This document shows, one piece after another, positions 7,971 through 15,004 of a stretch of 64,000 nucleotides of DNA. The notes beneath the pieces are model-generated. The model worked only from the letters and a program-made list of their open reading frames with translations, ran no database searches and was not told the origin of the DNA. The translations under genes and the position numbers were made by a program. The DNA comes from DATLFA01 sp039915945 (GTDB taxonomy: Bacteria > Actinomycetota > Acidimicrobiia > Acidimicrobiales > WLNW01), in the NCBI GenBank assembly GCA_039915945.1, contig JBDSMH010000085.1, positions 10,581-74,580 of the forward strand, given 5' to 3'. Within the stretch, counting starts at the first letter, position 1, and each line of letters opens with the position of its first letter.

Positions 7971-8387
7971 ATGACCGCTGACAATCCCTTCGCCACGCTC
8001 ATCGACACCGACGCTCTCGACTGGATCGAGACGCCGGGTGGCAATGCGCTCAAACCGCTATGGGTCAGCGAGGAGACCGGCGCATGGTCCGCACTCATCA
8101 AGGCGAAGGCAGGCACGGTCAATCCGCCGCACACGCATCTTGGTCCGGCCGACTTCTACGTCATCACCGGATCGATGGAATACCGCGGTGGCTTCGCGCG
8201 AGCCGGTGCGTGGGTGTACGAGCCGGCCGGTGCCGTGCACGAAGCCACGTCACATCCCGAGGACACGGTGTACCTCGCCAATGTTCGCGGCCCGATCGCG
8301 TATCACGGCCCTGACGGCAAGGTGACCCATGTCAGCAACGCAGACATGATGAAAAAACACCTCGCCAACCGTTCGAACAACTCGTGA
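7971..8387 (+). CDS. Cupin-domain protein (dioxygenase-like)
   Basis: The 138-residue single cupin has the first metal motif in PPHTHLGPADFYVITG (HxH followed by an acidic residue) and a second histidine in EPAGAVHEATSHPED. The spacing resembles the acetylacetone-cleaving / dihydroxyacetophenone-dioxygenase type of cupins, which split C-C bonds with Fe(II) and oxygen. I see no clear ribosome-binding site before the ATG at 7971. Its stop overlaps the amidase start (TGATG), so the two are probably coupled: C-C cleavage followed by amide or ester hydrolysis is a possible order, by inference. Confidence 0.8.
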   Translation: MTADNPFATLIDTDALDWIETPGGNALKPLWVSEETGAWSALIKAKAGTVNPPHTHLGPADFYVITGSMEYRGGFARAGAWVYEPAGAVHEATSHPEDTVYLANVRGPIAYHGPDGKVTHVSNADMMKKHLANRSNNS

Positions 8388-9799
8388 TGCAACTGGCCGA
8401 TCTCGACGCAACTGCGCAAGCAGAGTTGGTTCGCTCGGGCGAGTGTTCGCCGCTCGAACTGCTCGACGCCACGATCGATGCCATCGAGCGCATCAACCCC
8501 GCACTCAACGCGGTGATCATCCCGCTCTTCGACTACGCGCACGCGCAGTTGGAGCGATGCGAGTTCGGCGATGGGCCGTTCCGCGGTGTGCCGCTGGTGC
8601 TGAAAGATCTCGGGGCCGCGCTGGCGGGTACGCCTCAGTACAGCGGCACGCGTGTGCTACGAGACCACAAGTGGATCTCCCCGAGCGACAGTGAACTCAC
8701 GGCGCGGTTCCGTCGCGCCGGGTTCATCTTCACCGGCAAGACCAACACGCCCGAGTTCGGGCTCTCACCGACCACCGAACCGGACACGTTCGGGCCAACC
8801 CGCAACCCGTGGAACACCGACCGCATCGTCGGTGGCTCGAGCGGTGGGTCCGCATCCGCGGTCGCGTCGCGCATGGTCGCGGTCGCGCACGCCGGCGATG
8901 GTGGTGGATCGATCCGCAATCCGGCCGGAGCATGTGGTGTCGTCGGGCTCAAGCCGTCGCGCGGGCGCGTCACGCTCGGCCCCGATATCGGTGAATCGTG
9001 GAGCGGTTGTGTCACCGAGTTCGTGATCGCGCGCTCGGTGCGGGATCTGGCGCACGTGCTCGACTGCGTGCACGGGTACCTCTCGGGCGACCCGGCGCCC
9101 GCGCCGCCACCCCTGCGGCCCTACGGCGACGAACTCGGGCGCGAGCCCGGCCGCTTGCGCGTCGGCATGTTCTGGGGCAATGCCGCCACGCCAGGCTCGC
9201 CCGACGCCCGTGCCGCCGTCGAAGGCTGCGCGCAACTACTGGCGGATCTCGGTCATGACGTGCACGACGGTTACCCCGCGGAACTCGACCACAACGAACT
9301 CGGCAATCTGCTCGGCGTGTCGGTTGCCGCGTCGGTCGCCCACGAGCTCGACGTCATCGCGACGCGAACCGGCGAACCGGTGCCGCGTGACGGCGTCGAA
9401 CCTGCCACATGGTTCTTCGCCGAGCGCGGACGATCACTGACCGCGACGCAGTATCTGGCCAACCTCGACGAGATGCATCGCTATGCCCGCCGGCTGCACT
9501 CGTGGTGGGAGCACAACGACATCCTCATCACGCCGACGATGTCCGAGGCCGCCCCTCCGATCGGCGAGCTCAAAGGCGCGGATGTCGAACGCATCGTGCG
9601 TCTCGTGCCGTACACCTCGCCCTTCAACGTCAGTGGCCAACCGGGCATTGCCTTGCCGCTGCATTGGACGAGCGAGGGCCTGCCTCTCGGCATCCAACTC
9701 ATCAGTCGTTATGGCGGCGAGGACATCTTGATTCGTCTTGCCGCGCAGATCGAAGCGGCCGCTCCGTGGATCGGGCGCCGTCCGGCCGTCTGCGCGTAA
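8387..9799 (+). CDS. Amidase (amidase-signature family)
   Basis: The 470-residue enzyme has the full Ser-cisSer-Lys triad of the family: Lys73 in PLVLKDLG, Ser151 in the GGSSGGSASA loop and Ser175 in DGGGSIRNPAG. The 24-residue distance between the two serines is the family norm. It would hydrolyse a carboxamide or related C-N bond to the acid and ammonia or amine. The ATG at 8387 overlaps the cupin stop; a GTG one codon earlier is the alternative. The LLM monooxygenase follows after a 10-base gap, giving a three-gene operon. The substrate is unknown. Confidence 0.92.
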   Translation: MQLADLDATAQAELVRSGECSPLELLDATIDAIERINPALNAVIIPLFDYAHAQLERCEFGDGPFRGVPLVLKDLGAALAGTPQYSGTRVLRDHKWISPSDSELTARFRRAGFIFTGKTNTPEFGLSPTTEPDTFGPTRNPWNTDRIVGGSSGGSASAVASRMVAVAHAGDGGGSIRNPAGACGVVGLKPSRGRVTLGPDIGESWSGCVTEFVIARSVRDLAHVLDCVHGYLSGDPAPAPPPLRPYGDELGREPGRLRVGMFWGNAATPGSPDARAAVEGCAQLLADLGHDVHDGYPAELDHNELGNLLGVSVAASVAHELDVIATRTGEPVPRDGVEPATWFFAERGRSLTATQYLANLDEMHRYARRLHSWWEHNDILITPTMSEAAPPIGELKGADVERIVRLVPYTSPFNVSGQPGIALPLHWTSEGLPLGIQLISRYGGEDILIRLAAQIEAAAPWIGRRPAVCA

Positions 9800-9809
9800 C
9801 CTCCCGGCG

Positions 9810-10913
9810 ATGAAATTTGCGATGTTCTACGAGATCCCTGTCGCGCGCCCTTGGAACGATGACAGCGAGTACCTGGCCTATCAGAACACCATCGAGCAAG
9901 CGGTCCTCGGTGACGAGATGGGCTTCCACTCGTTCTGGACGGTCGAGCACCACTTTCTCGAGGAATATTCGCATTGCTCCAACCCTGAGGTGCTGTACGG
10001 CGCCATCGCCATGAAGACGAAGAACATGCGTCTGGGTTATGGCGTTCGCTTGCTGCCAAAGCCATACAACCATCCCGTTCGGTCCGCGGAGTCGGCGGCG
10101 GTGCTCGACCTGATCTCCGGTGGTCGGGTCGAGTTCGGTACGGGACGCTCGTCGACGCGTGCCGAGCTCGAAGGTTTCGGCATTCATCCGCACGAAACCC
10201 GAGAGATGTGGCAAGAGGCGCTGAGTCACATCGTGGGCTGTTGGACCAACGACGAATACGAGTTCGAAGGCAAGCATTGGTCGATGCCAAAGCGCCGGGT
10301 GCTCCCGAAGCCCCGGCAGAAACCACATCCGCCGCTTTGGGGTGCGACGGGCTCGCCCGAGACGCATCGCCTCGTGGGCGAGATGGGCCTCGGTCTGCTG
10401 TCGTTCTCGGTGGGGACGCCACCGGCAGAGTTGAAGCGTCGCATCGACATCTATCGCGAAGGCATCGCGGCCTGCACAAAGCCGGTCGGACAGTTCATCA
10501 ACGACCAAGCTGCGAGCTTCACGATGGTCAACTGCGCGCCGACCCGAGAAGAATCGATCGCCACGAGCGAAGAGTCCTTCGTGTGGTATCCCAAGCACGG
10601 CGCCAAGATCATCGGCTCGGTCGCGTCATGGCTGCGCGAGCTCGACGAAGGTCTCGGCACGTATGACTACCTCGGTGGCACGCAACAGCGCGTCGAGGAC
10701 GGTTCGCTCGAGTACCTGACGATGGACTATCTGCTGCGGAGCCAAGCGTGCGTGGCCGGTGATCCCGACGATGCGATCGAGATCTTCAAGGCCTACGAGG
10801 CAACCGGCTGCGACATCGTGTTCTGTCTGCTCAACCCGTACAACATCCCGCACGACAAGGTGATGCAGACCATCGAGTTGATGGGCAAGCATGTGATCCC
10901 GGCGTTCAGCTGA
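9810..10913 (+). CDS. LLM-class flavin-dependent oxidoreductase
   Basis: The 367-residue bacterial-luciferase-like TIM barrel starts MKFAMFYEIPVARPW and carries the typical WTVEHHFLEEYS segment (near residues 48-59), RLGYGVRLLP, and SGGRVEFGTGRS. Family members use reduced FMN or F420 for monooxygenation or hydride transfer; which cofactor applies here cannot be told. It is the third gene after the cupin and amidase and is convergent with the nucleotidyltransferase of the RiPP locus, with a dispersed repeat between and overlapping the ends. The longer open frame from 9738 overlaps the amidase, so I use the ATG at 9810. Confidence 0.9.
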   Translation: MKFAMFYEIPVARPWNDDSEYLAYQNTIEQAVLGDEMGFHSFWTVEHHFLEEYSHCSNPEVLYGAIAMKTKNMRLGYGVRLLPKPYNHPVRSAESAAVLDLISGGRVEFGTGRSSTRAELEGFGIHPHETREMWQEALSHIVGCWTNDEYEFEGKHWSMPKRRVLPKPRQKPHPPLWGATGSPETHRLVGEMGLGLLSFSVGTPPAELKRRIDIYREGIAACTKPVGQFINDQAASFTMVNCAPTREESIATSEESFVWYPKHGAKIIGSVASWLRELDEGLGTYDYLGGTQQRVEDGSLEYLTMDYLLRSQACVAGDPDDAIEIFKAYEATGCDIVFCLLNPYNIPHDKVMQTIELMGKHVIPAFS

Positions 10914-10920
10914 CCTTTCC

Positions 10921-10944
10921 GGCCCGAGCGGTCGTCAGAGCGGG
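10921..10944. repeat. Dispersed GC-rich repeat supplying a stop codon
   Basis: On the minus strand the copy reads CCCGCTCTGACGACCGCTCG plus GGCC. Its CTC-TGA contains the stop codon (10937-10935) of the nucleotidyltransferase gene, so that the repeat forms the 3' end of this RiPP-locus gene. Confidence 0.65.
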
Positions 10945-12029
10945 CCAGGCTCTCTGTGCCAGACCGGGGCTCGCTTGCGCAACGCCACCGATGCGATGCT
11001 GCGCCACCACTGACTCAGTGGCTCGTCGTTCGGGGGAAGAATGGGCAAGGCGATGATGCCGGGGATCAAGCGGCTGATGGGCAGGTTACGGGTGACGCGG
11101 ACAAACCAATAGCGCTGCGCCCAGCGGCGGTTCGTGAGCACTCGCCAGCGCGGTCGCTTCGCCAGCGGGATGTGAGCTCCGCCGAGCTGTTCGATCAGAT
11201 CGGCAGGGCGCAGCGCCTCGGGCAGTTGCGCGAGCATCATCGCGACGATCGGCGCGACACGGGCCCGGCGCGCGATATGTACGACAGTGGCATGGTCGAC
11301 GAGGGGCACGAGGATCGCCAGGTCGCGCCACGGCACCAACTTCTCGTGGTCGTCGCCGAGGTCCGCGGCATGAGCCATAGCGGTCGTGATGAGCGCGTCT
11401 TCGATGCCCACGGCGTAAGCCTCATTGGCCTCGATGGTCCGTCCGCGCGCCAGCAGGGAGTGAAAGCGAAGGTGGCGAGTCCAGCACCAAGGAGCGATGG
11501 CTCGTTGCACGTCGACCGCGCGGCCTTCGCTGTCGTAGAGGTTCACCGACTTCGCGAAGAAGCGATTCCAGGGCGATGGATGTTCGAGGCGATACCCGGC
11601 CCCGCAGTAGAGGTCGATGGCGCGTCGGAAGTTGCCCGAGGACACCAGCAGGTCGACGTCGCCGTAAAAGCGAGGGCACCGGTCGGTCTGGACATCGCCG
11701 AGAGCAACACCCTTGAGCGCAACTGACGCGATGTCGGCGTCCCGGAGGAATTGCTGCAACTCCACAACGACGCCTTCGAGTCGCATTGCATTGATGGTCT
11801 GCCGGAAGAGACCGTGGTCGAGTTGCGCCCGGACCGCGTCGTCGACGAGCAAACCGTGATCATCGATGAGGGCCAGCGCATGACTGGACAGCCGAAACTG
11901 AACGATCTCGTCGACGACCGATGCCGTCCAGGCCGCCGGGTCCAACGCGGCGGGCGCGAGTTCGATCAGCCCATAGAAGAGGCACGCTTCGACCGGTGCT
12001 TCGAGCGCGGGAAACACGCACATGGTCAT
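10935..12029 (-). CDS. Nucleotidyltransferase-family protein of the RiPP locus
   Basis: The 364-residue protein shows the NTP_transf_5-type pattern: ALKGVALGD (Lys106-Gly107) and FYGDVDLLV with the metal-binding pair Asp124-x-Asp126. These proteins recur beside HprK-like kinases and PqqD/B2 genes, including paeninodin-type lasso clusters, where they are thought to be tailoring enzymes. Here it might transfer a nucleotidyl group to the peptide or to its phosphate (inference). Its ATG overlaps the stop of the membrane hydroxylase gene by four bases (ATGA), and it is the last gene of the operon running from 14859. Confidence 0.82.
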   Translation of the reverse strand: MTMCVFPALEAPVEACLFYGLIELAPAALDPAAWTASVVDEIVQFRLSSHALALIDDHGLLVDDAVRAQLDHGLFRQTINAMRLEGVVVELQQFLRDADIASVALKGVALGDVQTDRCPRFYGDVDLLVSSGNFRRAIDLYCGAGYRLEHPSPWNRFFAKSVNLYDSEGRAVDVQRAIAPWCWTRHLRFHSLLARGRTIEANEAYAVGIEDALITTAMAHAADLGDDHEKLVPWRDLAILVPLVDHATVVHIARRARVAPIVAMMLAQLPEALRPADLIEQLGGAHIPLAKRPRWRVLTNRRWAQRYWFVRVTRNLPISRLIPGIIALPILPPNDEPLSQWWRSIASVALRKRAPVWHREPGPL

Positions 12030-13012
12030 GCGTGGACCAATTCATCGGAGGCGACAGGCGCCTCGGTGGTCTCGGGCGGCTTACGCAGCCGCGGCGCGAT
12101 CCACCGCTCGCCGGCCTCGCGGACGGGTTCGAAGTACATGTCGCGGACAGTGTGATATCGATCCGAATCCGCACCGAGGCCGAACGTGATCTGCTGGCGC
12201 GTGCGGGCGGTGATCAATGTGCCGAAGAGCCAGTCCCACAGTGAGAGCAGCCCACCGAAATTGCGGTCGTGGTGGCTCGGGTCGGTGCTGTGGTGGATCT
12301 GGTGTTGCGCCGGGCTGCAGAATACGCGCTCGAAGCGATCCCCCCACGAGATCCACGTGTGCGAGTGGCGAAGGTTGGCGAGCGCGGCAAACCCGATTGT
12401 GAATACAGCGTTCGTCCCGGCGATGGTCAGCACCGACACAGTTGGATCGAACACGAGCAAGAGGACGCCGTCACAGACGCCGAGCAAGAGCGAGACGACG
12501 ATGCCTTCGACGATGTCATCGACGGGGTGACTGCGATAGGCGGTCAAGGGCGTCATCACCGGAGCCGAGTGGTGCACCTTATGAAAGCACCAGAGCACGG
12601 GAACGCGATGTTGGAGTACGTGCGCGGCGAAGAAGCTGAAGTCGATGGTCAGCGTCAGGGCGATCGTCAGAAGAACCTGTGCGGGAAGACCGTGGAGCAA
12701 CTCATGAGCGCCGATGATCGGGCGTAGGTGGTCTCTGACCCACAGGGCGATCGGGGCGGCCACGATGCCCGCGGCAAGGATGTGGAACAGCAAGGCGCCG
12801 TTGAGGATGAACATCGCGGCGTCGTTGCGCAGGGAGCGACGCGTCGACGGGGACGACAACGTGCGTAGGGATGCCTTCCTGCGCAATCCGGCAATCGCGA
12901 TGATGATCAGACCGGGCAGGAGGTAGGGGAGGTAGATGAGTTCGCTCGAGCGGGTGAACGCAGCCAAAGGTTGATGGGGGTCGAACCCGAGCAGTGCGAA
13001 GGTATGCGCCAT
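12026..13012 (-). CDS. Sterol desaturase / fatty acid hydroxylase superfamily membrane protein
   Basis: The 328-residue protein has several hydrophobic helices (about 26-44, 68-92, 110-130, 170-212) and the histidine clusters of the di-iron membrane hydroxylases: HVLQH (131-135), HKVHH (144-148), His162, HSH (216-218), HQIHH (237-241) and HH (247-248). By family it would hydroxylate or desaturate a lipid or another hydrophobic substrate with oxygen. Such an enzyme is not part of standard lasso-peptide sets; its position between the precursor and the nucleotidyltransferase suggests tailoring of the peptide or of an attached lipid. The ATG at 13012 is used; the longer frame to 13186 would run through the precursor gene. 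Confidence 0.85.
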   Translation of the reverse strand: MAHTFALLGFDPHQPLAAFTRSSELIYLPYLLPGLIIIAIAGLRRKASLRTLSSPSTRRSLRNDAAMFILNGALLFHILAAGIVAAPIALWVRDHLRPIIGAHELLHGLPAQVLLTIALTLTIDFSFFAAHVLQHRVPVLWCFHKVHHSAPVMTPLTAYRSHPVDDIVEGIVVSLLLGVCDGVLLLVFDPTVSVLTIAGTNAVFTIGFAALANLRHSHTWISWGDRFERVFCSPAQHQIHHSTDPSHHDRNFGGLLSLWDWLFGTLITARTRQQITFGLGADSDRYHTVRDMYFEPVREAGERWIAPRLRKPPETTEAPVASDELVHA

Positions 13013-13067
13013 ATCGCAGTCGTTCCGGAGTTTGGGTCGGGGGGAAGTGAACGGTGGATGACTCGGT

Positions 13068-13104
13068 GACGGATAGCCGCGGAGGGAGTCCGTGGCTATC
13101 CGTC
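13068..13104 (-). terminator. Long hairpin after the precursor gene (attenuator or partial terminator)
   Basis: Arms GACGGATAGCC (13068-13078) and GGCTATCCGTC (13094-13104) pair exactly, and the stem continues inward by five more pairs (one G-U) to a 5-base loop. It starts 9 bases after the precursor stop. There is no U-tract, so it may stabilise the precursor mRNA end or attenuate the downstream hydroxylase and nucleotidyltransferase. Confidence 0.65.
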
Positions 13105-13112
13105 GTCCAAAA

Positions 13113-13217
13113 TCAGCTTGGGCGCCGGCCCGAACCCCCCCACTCGTTACCGCGGGTGAGGTCCTTGACGGTGCCGAGGACGGCAACCTTCGGGGTTGTG
13201 TAGGACTTCTTCTCCAT
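13113..13217 (-). CDS. 34-residue RiPP precursor with a lasso-type leader
   Basis: The short gene follows a near-perfect ribosome-binding site (AGGAGGTGA, 13231-13223) placed right after the kinase stop. The leader has Tyr6, Pro9, Val11, Gly15 and Thr21, exactly the spacing of the lasso leader pattern YxxPxLxxxGx5T, with Val in place of Leu. Cleavage after Arg22 would leave Thr at -2 and a 12-residue core, GNEWGGSGRRPS, beginning with Gly. However, positions 7-9 are Ser, Gly and Arg, so there is no Asp/Glu for the usual macrolactam; the only acid is Glu3. The core ends in Ser, the residue phosphorylated by known lasso-precursor kinases. No cyclase gene lies nearby. I consider it a true precursor whose mature form is unlikely to be a classical lasso. 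Confidence 0.88.
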   Translation of the reverse strand: MEKKSYTTPKVAVLGTVKDLTRGNEWGGSGRRPS

Positions 13218-13230
13218 GCTGTTCACCTCC

Positions 13231-14148
13231 TCAGATACTTTCGATCAATTGGCTGATTGCGCGATGCACCGCGGGCAGCGATGCATACGAGGACGGATAG
13301 CGCAGGCGATAGATGGGCGTCGTGTCGACGAGTGAACCGAGGCCGTCGAAGCCGTGCCGGCGACCGTCGAAGACGTAGGTGTTCTCGCCGAGCCGCCAGA
13401 ACGCCTCGGCCGGCGCCATCGCGTCGATGTCGAGATCGGTGGCGTCTCGTTCGAGAACGAAGACCGCGGCGAGGCGGGTGCGTGTACCTGATGCGAATGC
13501 CGCGTCGAGGCGCACTCGAGACTTGCCGGTGGCATTGATCAATGCGCCGTGCGGATCGATATCGAGTGCAGACGCGCTGTCGGACCACAGCCGGCTACCG
13601 GCGTACGAAGCGAGTACCTCGAACTCGGCACCGCAGTCAGCCAGCACCAGGCAGTCGTCTGCGAGCAGCCGAGCGCCACTGTGCACTGCGCTCATGGCCA
13701 GCGTCGACTTGCCAGCGCCGCTGGCTCCCACGAACGCAACCGCGCGGTCCTGGTACGCCACGCACGTGGCGTGCAAGACGGTATAGCCCCGTCGTGCAAG
13801 AACTCTCGGCAAGACGTGGTCAACGACCAAATGGCTGATGACATCCTCGTCGTCGATCTCAGGATGCACGACGATGGTGGCGTTGTCTGCGCCCACGACG
13901 ATGATCGCCGCACCTTCGAGATGAACGACGAGGCGTTGTTCGGGATCTTCCTTGGCGAGGAAACCTTCGCGGTGCTCATGGTCGAGCAGCCAGCGGGCAA
14001 TCGTGGCCGGTGCCTGTTTACCCAGCTGCACGACGCAGGTTGCGGGCACGTTGTCATCGGCCCTGTCGAGCTCGACGAGCGCGATCTCGCTGTGCACTTC
14101 GAGTGAGCACATGCGATAGCGCAGGAGCGTGGATGCAGTCATCGTCAT
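13231..14148 (-). CDS. HprK-like kinase of the RiPP locus (precursor kinase candidate)
   Basis: The 305-residue protein has a C-terminal HPr-kinase-like P-loop domain: LHATCV (125-130), GASGAGKST (141-149) and the acidic pair in LLADDCLVL (Asp164-Asp165). Related kinases of paeninodin-type clusters phosphorylate the C-terminal Ser of the lasso precursor, and the precursor encoded 13 bases downstream does end in Ser34. An alternative is the HprK-related kinase A family, whose targets are unknown. The start is the ATG at 14148, which overlaps the stop of the B2 gene (ATGA); the much longer frame to 14568 shadows the B2 gene. Confidence 0.85.
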   Translation of the reverse strand: MTMTASTLLRYRMCSLEVHSEIALVELDRADDNVPATCVVQLGKQAPATIARWLLDHEHREGFLAKEDPEQRLVVHLEGAAIIVVGADNATIVVHPEIDDEDVISHLVVDHVLPRVLARRGYTVLHATCVAYQDRAVAFVGASGAGKSTLAMSAVHSGARLLADDCLVLADCGAEFEVLASYAGSRLWSDSASALDIDPHGALINATGKSRVRLDAAFASGTRTRLAAVFVLERDATDLDIDAMAPAEAFWRLGENTYVFDGRRHGFDGLGSLVDTTPIYRLRYPSSYASLPAVHRAISQLIESI

Positions 14149-14591
14149 CGCTCCCCGACCAATGCGGAGGGCAACTGACTTGCGAGCGAGAACGGTGCGA
14201 GGGTGCCCGCATCGACCTGCTCGCCGACCGGGGATCCATCGTGTTCGACCCATGCATGGGCCTCGGCGGAACCGTCGGTACGCATGCCGATGCGCAATGT
14301 GGCGTCGATTCCGGCGCGCTGCAGCATCGTCCAGAGAGCGAGGGAACGAGGTAGGCACCGCGACCTGACCGGTAGCCGGCGGGCCACTGCGTCGACGGTG
14401 CGGGCCATGGCCTCGGCGGTGCCGGCAACAGTGTCGGCGCGGCCCGCAGGGCGCAGCCGTGGTGCGCGGGGCGCGGCCGCGATCCGAGTGGCCGTCGCCG
14501 CCGCGGTTCGCAACCCCTCGAACTTCACGATCGCTCGGAATCCGGGGACGAGAACGGCCGCAGTGCACACGCAGCGGGGGTCATGCCGCAC
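14145..14591 (-). CDS. Lasso-type B2 transglutaminase-like leader peptidase
   Basis: The 148-residue protein has the lasso B2 / transglutaminase-like pattern: SRCLPRSLALWTMLQRAG with Cys79, then IGMR and AHAWVEHDG with His112 and Asp118. In lasso biosynthesis this Cys protease removes the leader after the Thr-x pair, guided by the PqqD-like B1 partner. Its start overlaps the end of the PqqD gene by 11 bases and its stop overlaps the kinase start, which points to coupled translation. The length is normal for a split B2. Catalytic residues are intact, so leader removal should work. Confidence 0.9.
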   Translation of the reverse strand: MRHDPRCVCTAAVLVPGFRAIVKFEGLRTAAATATRIAAAPRAPRLRPAGRADTVAGTAEAMARTVDAVARRLPVRSRCLPRSLALWTMLQRAGIDATLRIGMRTDGSAEAHAWVEHDGSPVGEQVDAGTLAPFSLASQLPSALVGER

Positions 14592-14859
14592 TGTGTACGA
14601 GCCCCAGCGCGAACAGTTCGGTCAGCAGCGCGTCGATGTCGGCGCGGATCGTCGGAGCGGGTGCGTCGTACTCATCGACAATGGTGGCTGCGATGTGGGC
14701 GACCGATTGGGTGCCGTCGAGCATGCTCCAGATGTGGGAGGCGACCGCATCGAGTGTGAGGTAGCGCTCGGACTCCATGTCCATGAGCAGGGTCTGATCA
14801 CGCAAACCTCGAGCCACAACTGCGCTCGAACGCACGACGCAAGACTTGTCGTCGAACAT
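14581..14859 (-). CDS. PqqD-family peptide recognition protein (B1-like RRE)
   Basis: The 92-residue winged-helix protein matches the PqqD/lasso-B1 type: an N-terminal strand region (CVVRSSAVVARG), then LLMDMESERYLTLDAVASHIWSML and a C-terminal helix pair ending LFALGLVHSAA. Such proteins bind the leader peptide and deliver it to the protease and other enzymes. I chose the ATG at 14859 because GGAGA lies upstream. It is the first gene of the minus-strand RiPP operon and overlaps the B2 gene. Confidence 0.88.
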   Translation of the reverse strand: MFDDKSCVVRSSAVVARGLRDQTLLMDMESERYLTLDAVASHIWSMLDGTQSVAHIAATIVDEYDAPAPTIRADIDALLTELFALGLVHSAA

Positions 14860-15004
14860 CTCTTTCTCTCCTACAGTCGGAGCGGGAACCACCCCCTGTG
14901 AAGACGACAAGGTAGGAGGCCGTTCGGATCGGCACATGAGGCGCGTGGAACATCGTCCATAAGCCAAATGGACTGTTTGCTTTGCGCTCGGAGCGCTGTT
15001 TGCT
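14860..15004. promoter_or_regulatory. Divergent intergenic region of the RiPP locus with a small dyad
   Basis: This 145-base gap must hold the promoters of both the PqqD-led operon and the ABC exporter. It contains GTCCAT (14955-14960) and ATGGAC (14968-14973), an exact inverted repeat with a 7-base centre, which could be an operator. I see no convincing -35/-10 pair and no second precursor gene here. Confidence 0.4.

Noticed and set aside
7122..8387. Long plus-strand frame upstream of the cupin
   Set aside because: The first 283 codons are the shadow of the UGSC-partner gene; cupin sequence begins at 7971.
13131..13151. Glu3 of the core as a macrolactam acceptor
   Set aside because: A ring of three residues is not compatible with any known lasso; shifting the core start upstream does not place an acid at positions 7-9 after a Gly with Thr at -2.
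12026..13186. N-terminal extension of the membrane hydroxylase frame by 58 residues
   Set aside because: The extension runs through the hairpin and the precursor gene and has no family-like sequence; the ATG at 13012 starts the recognisable protein.
14860..15004. Second precursor gene in the divergent RiPP gap
   Set aside because: No start with a ribosome-binding site and no leader-like Tyr-x2-Pro pattern in either strand.
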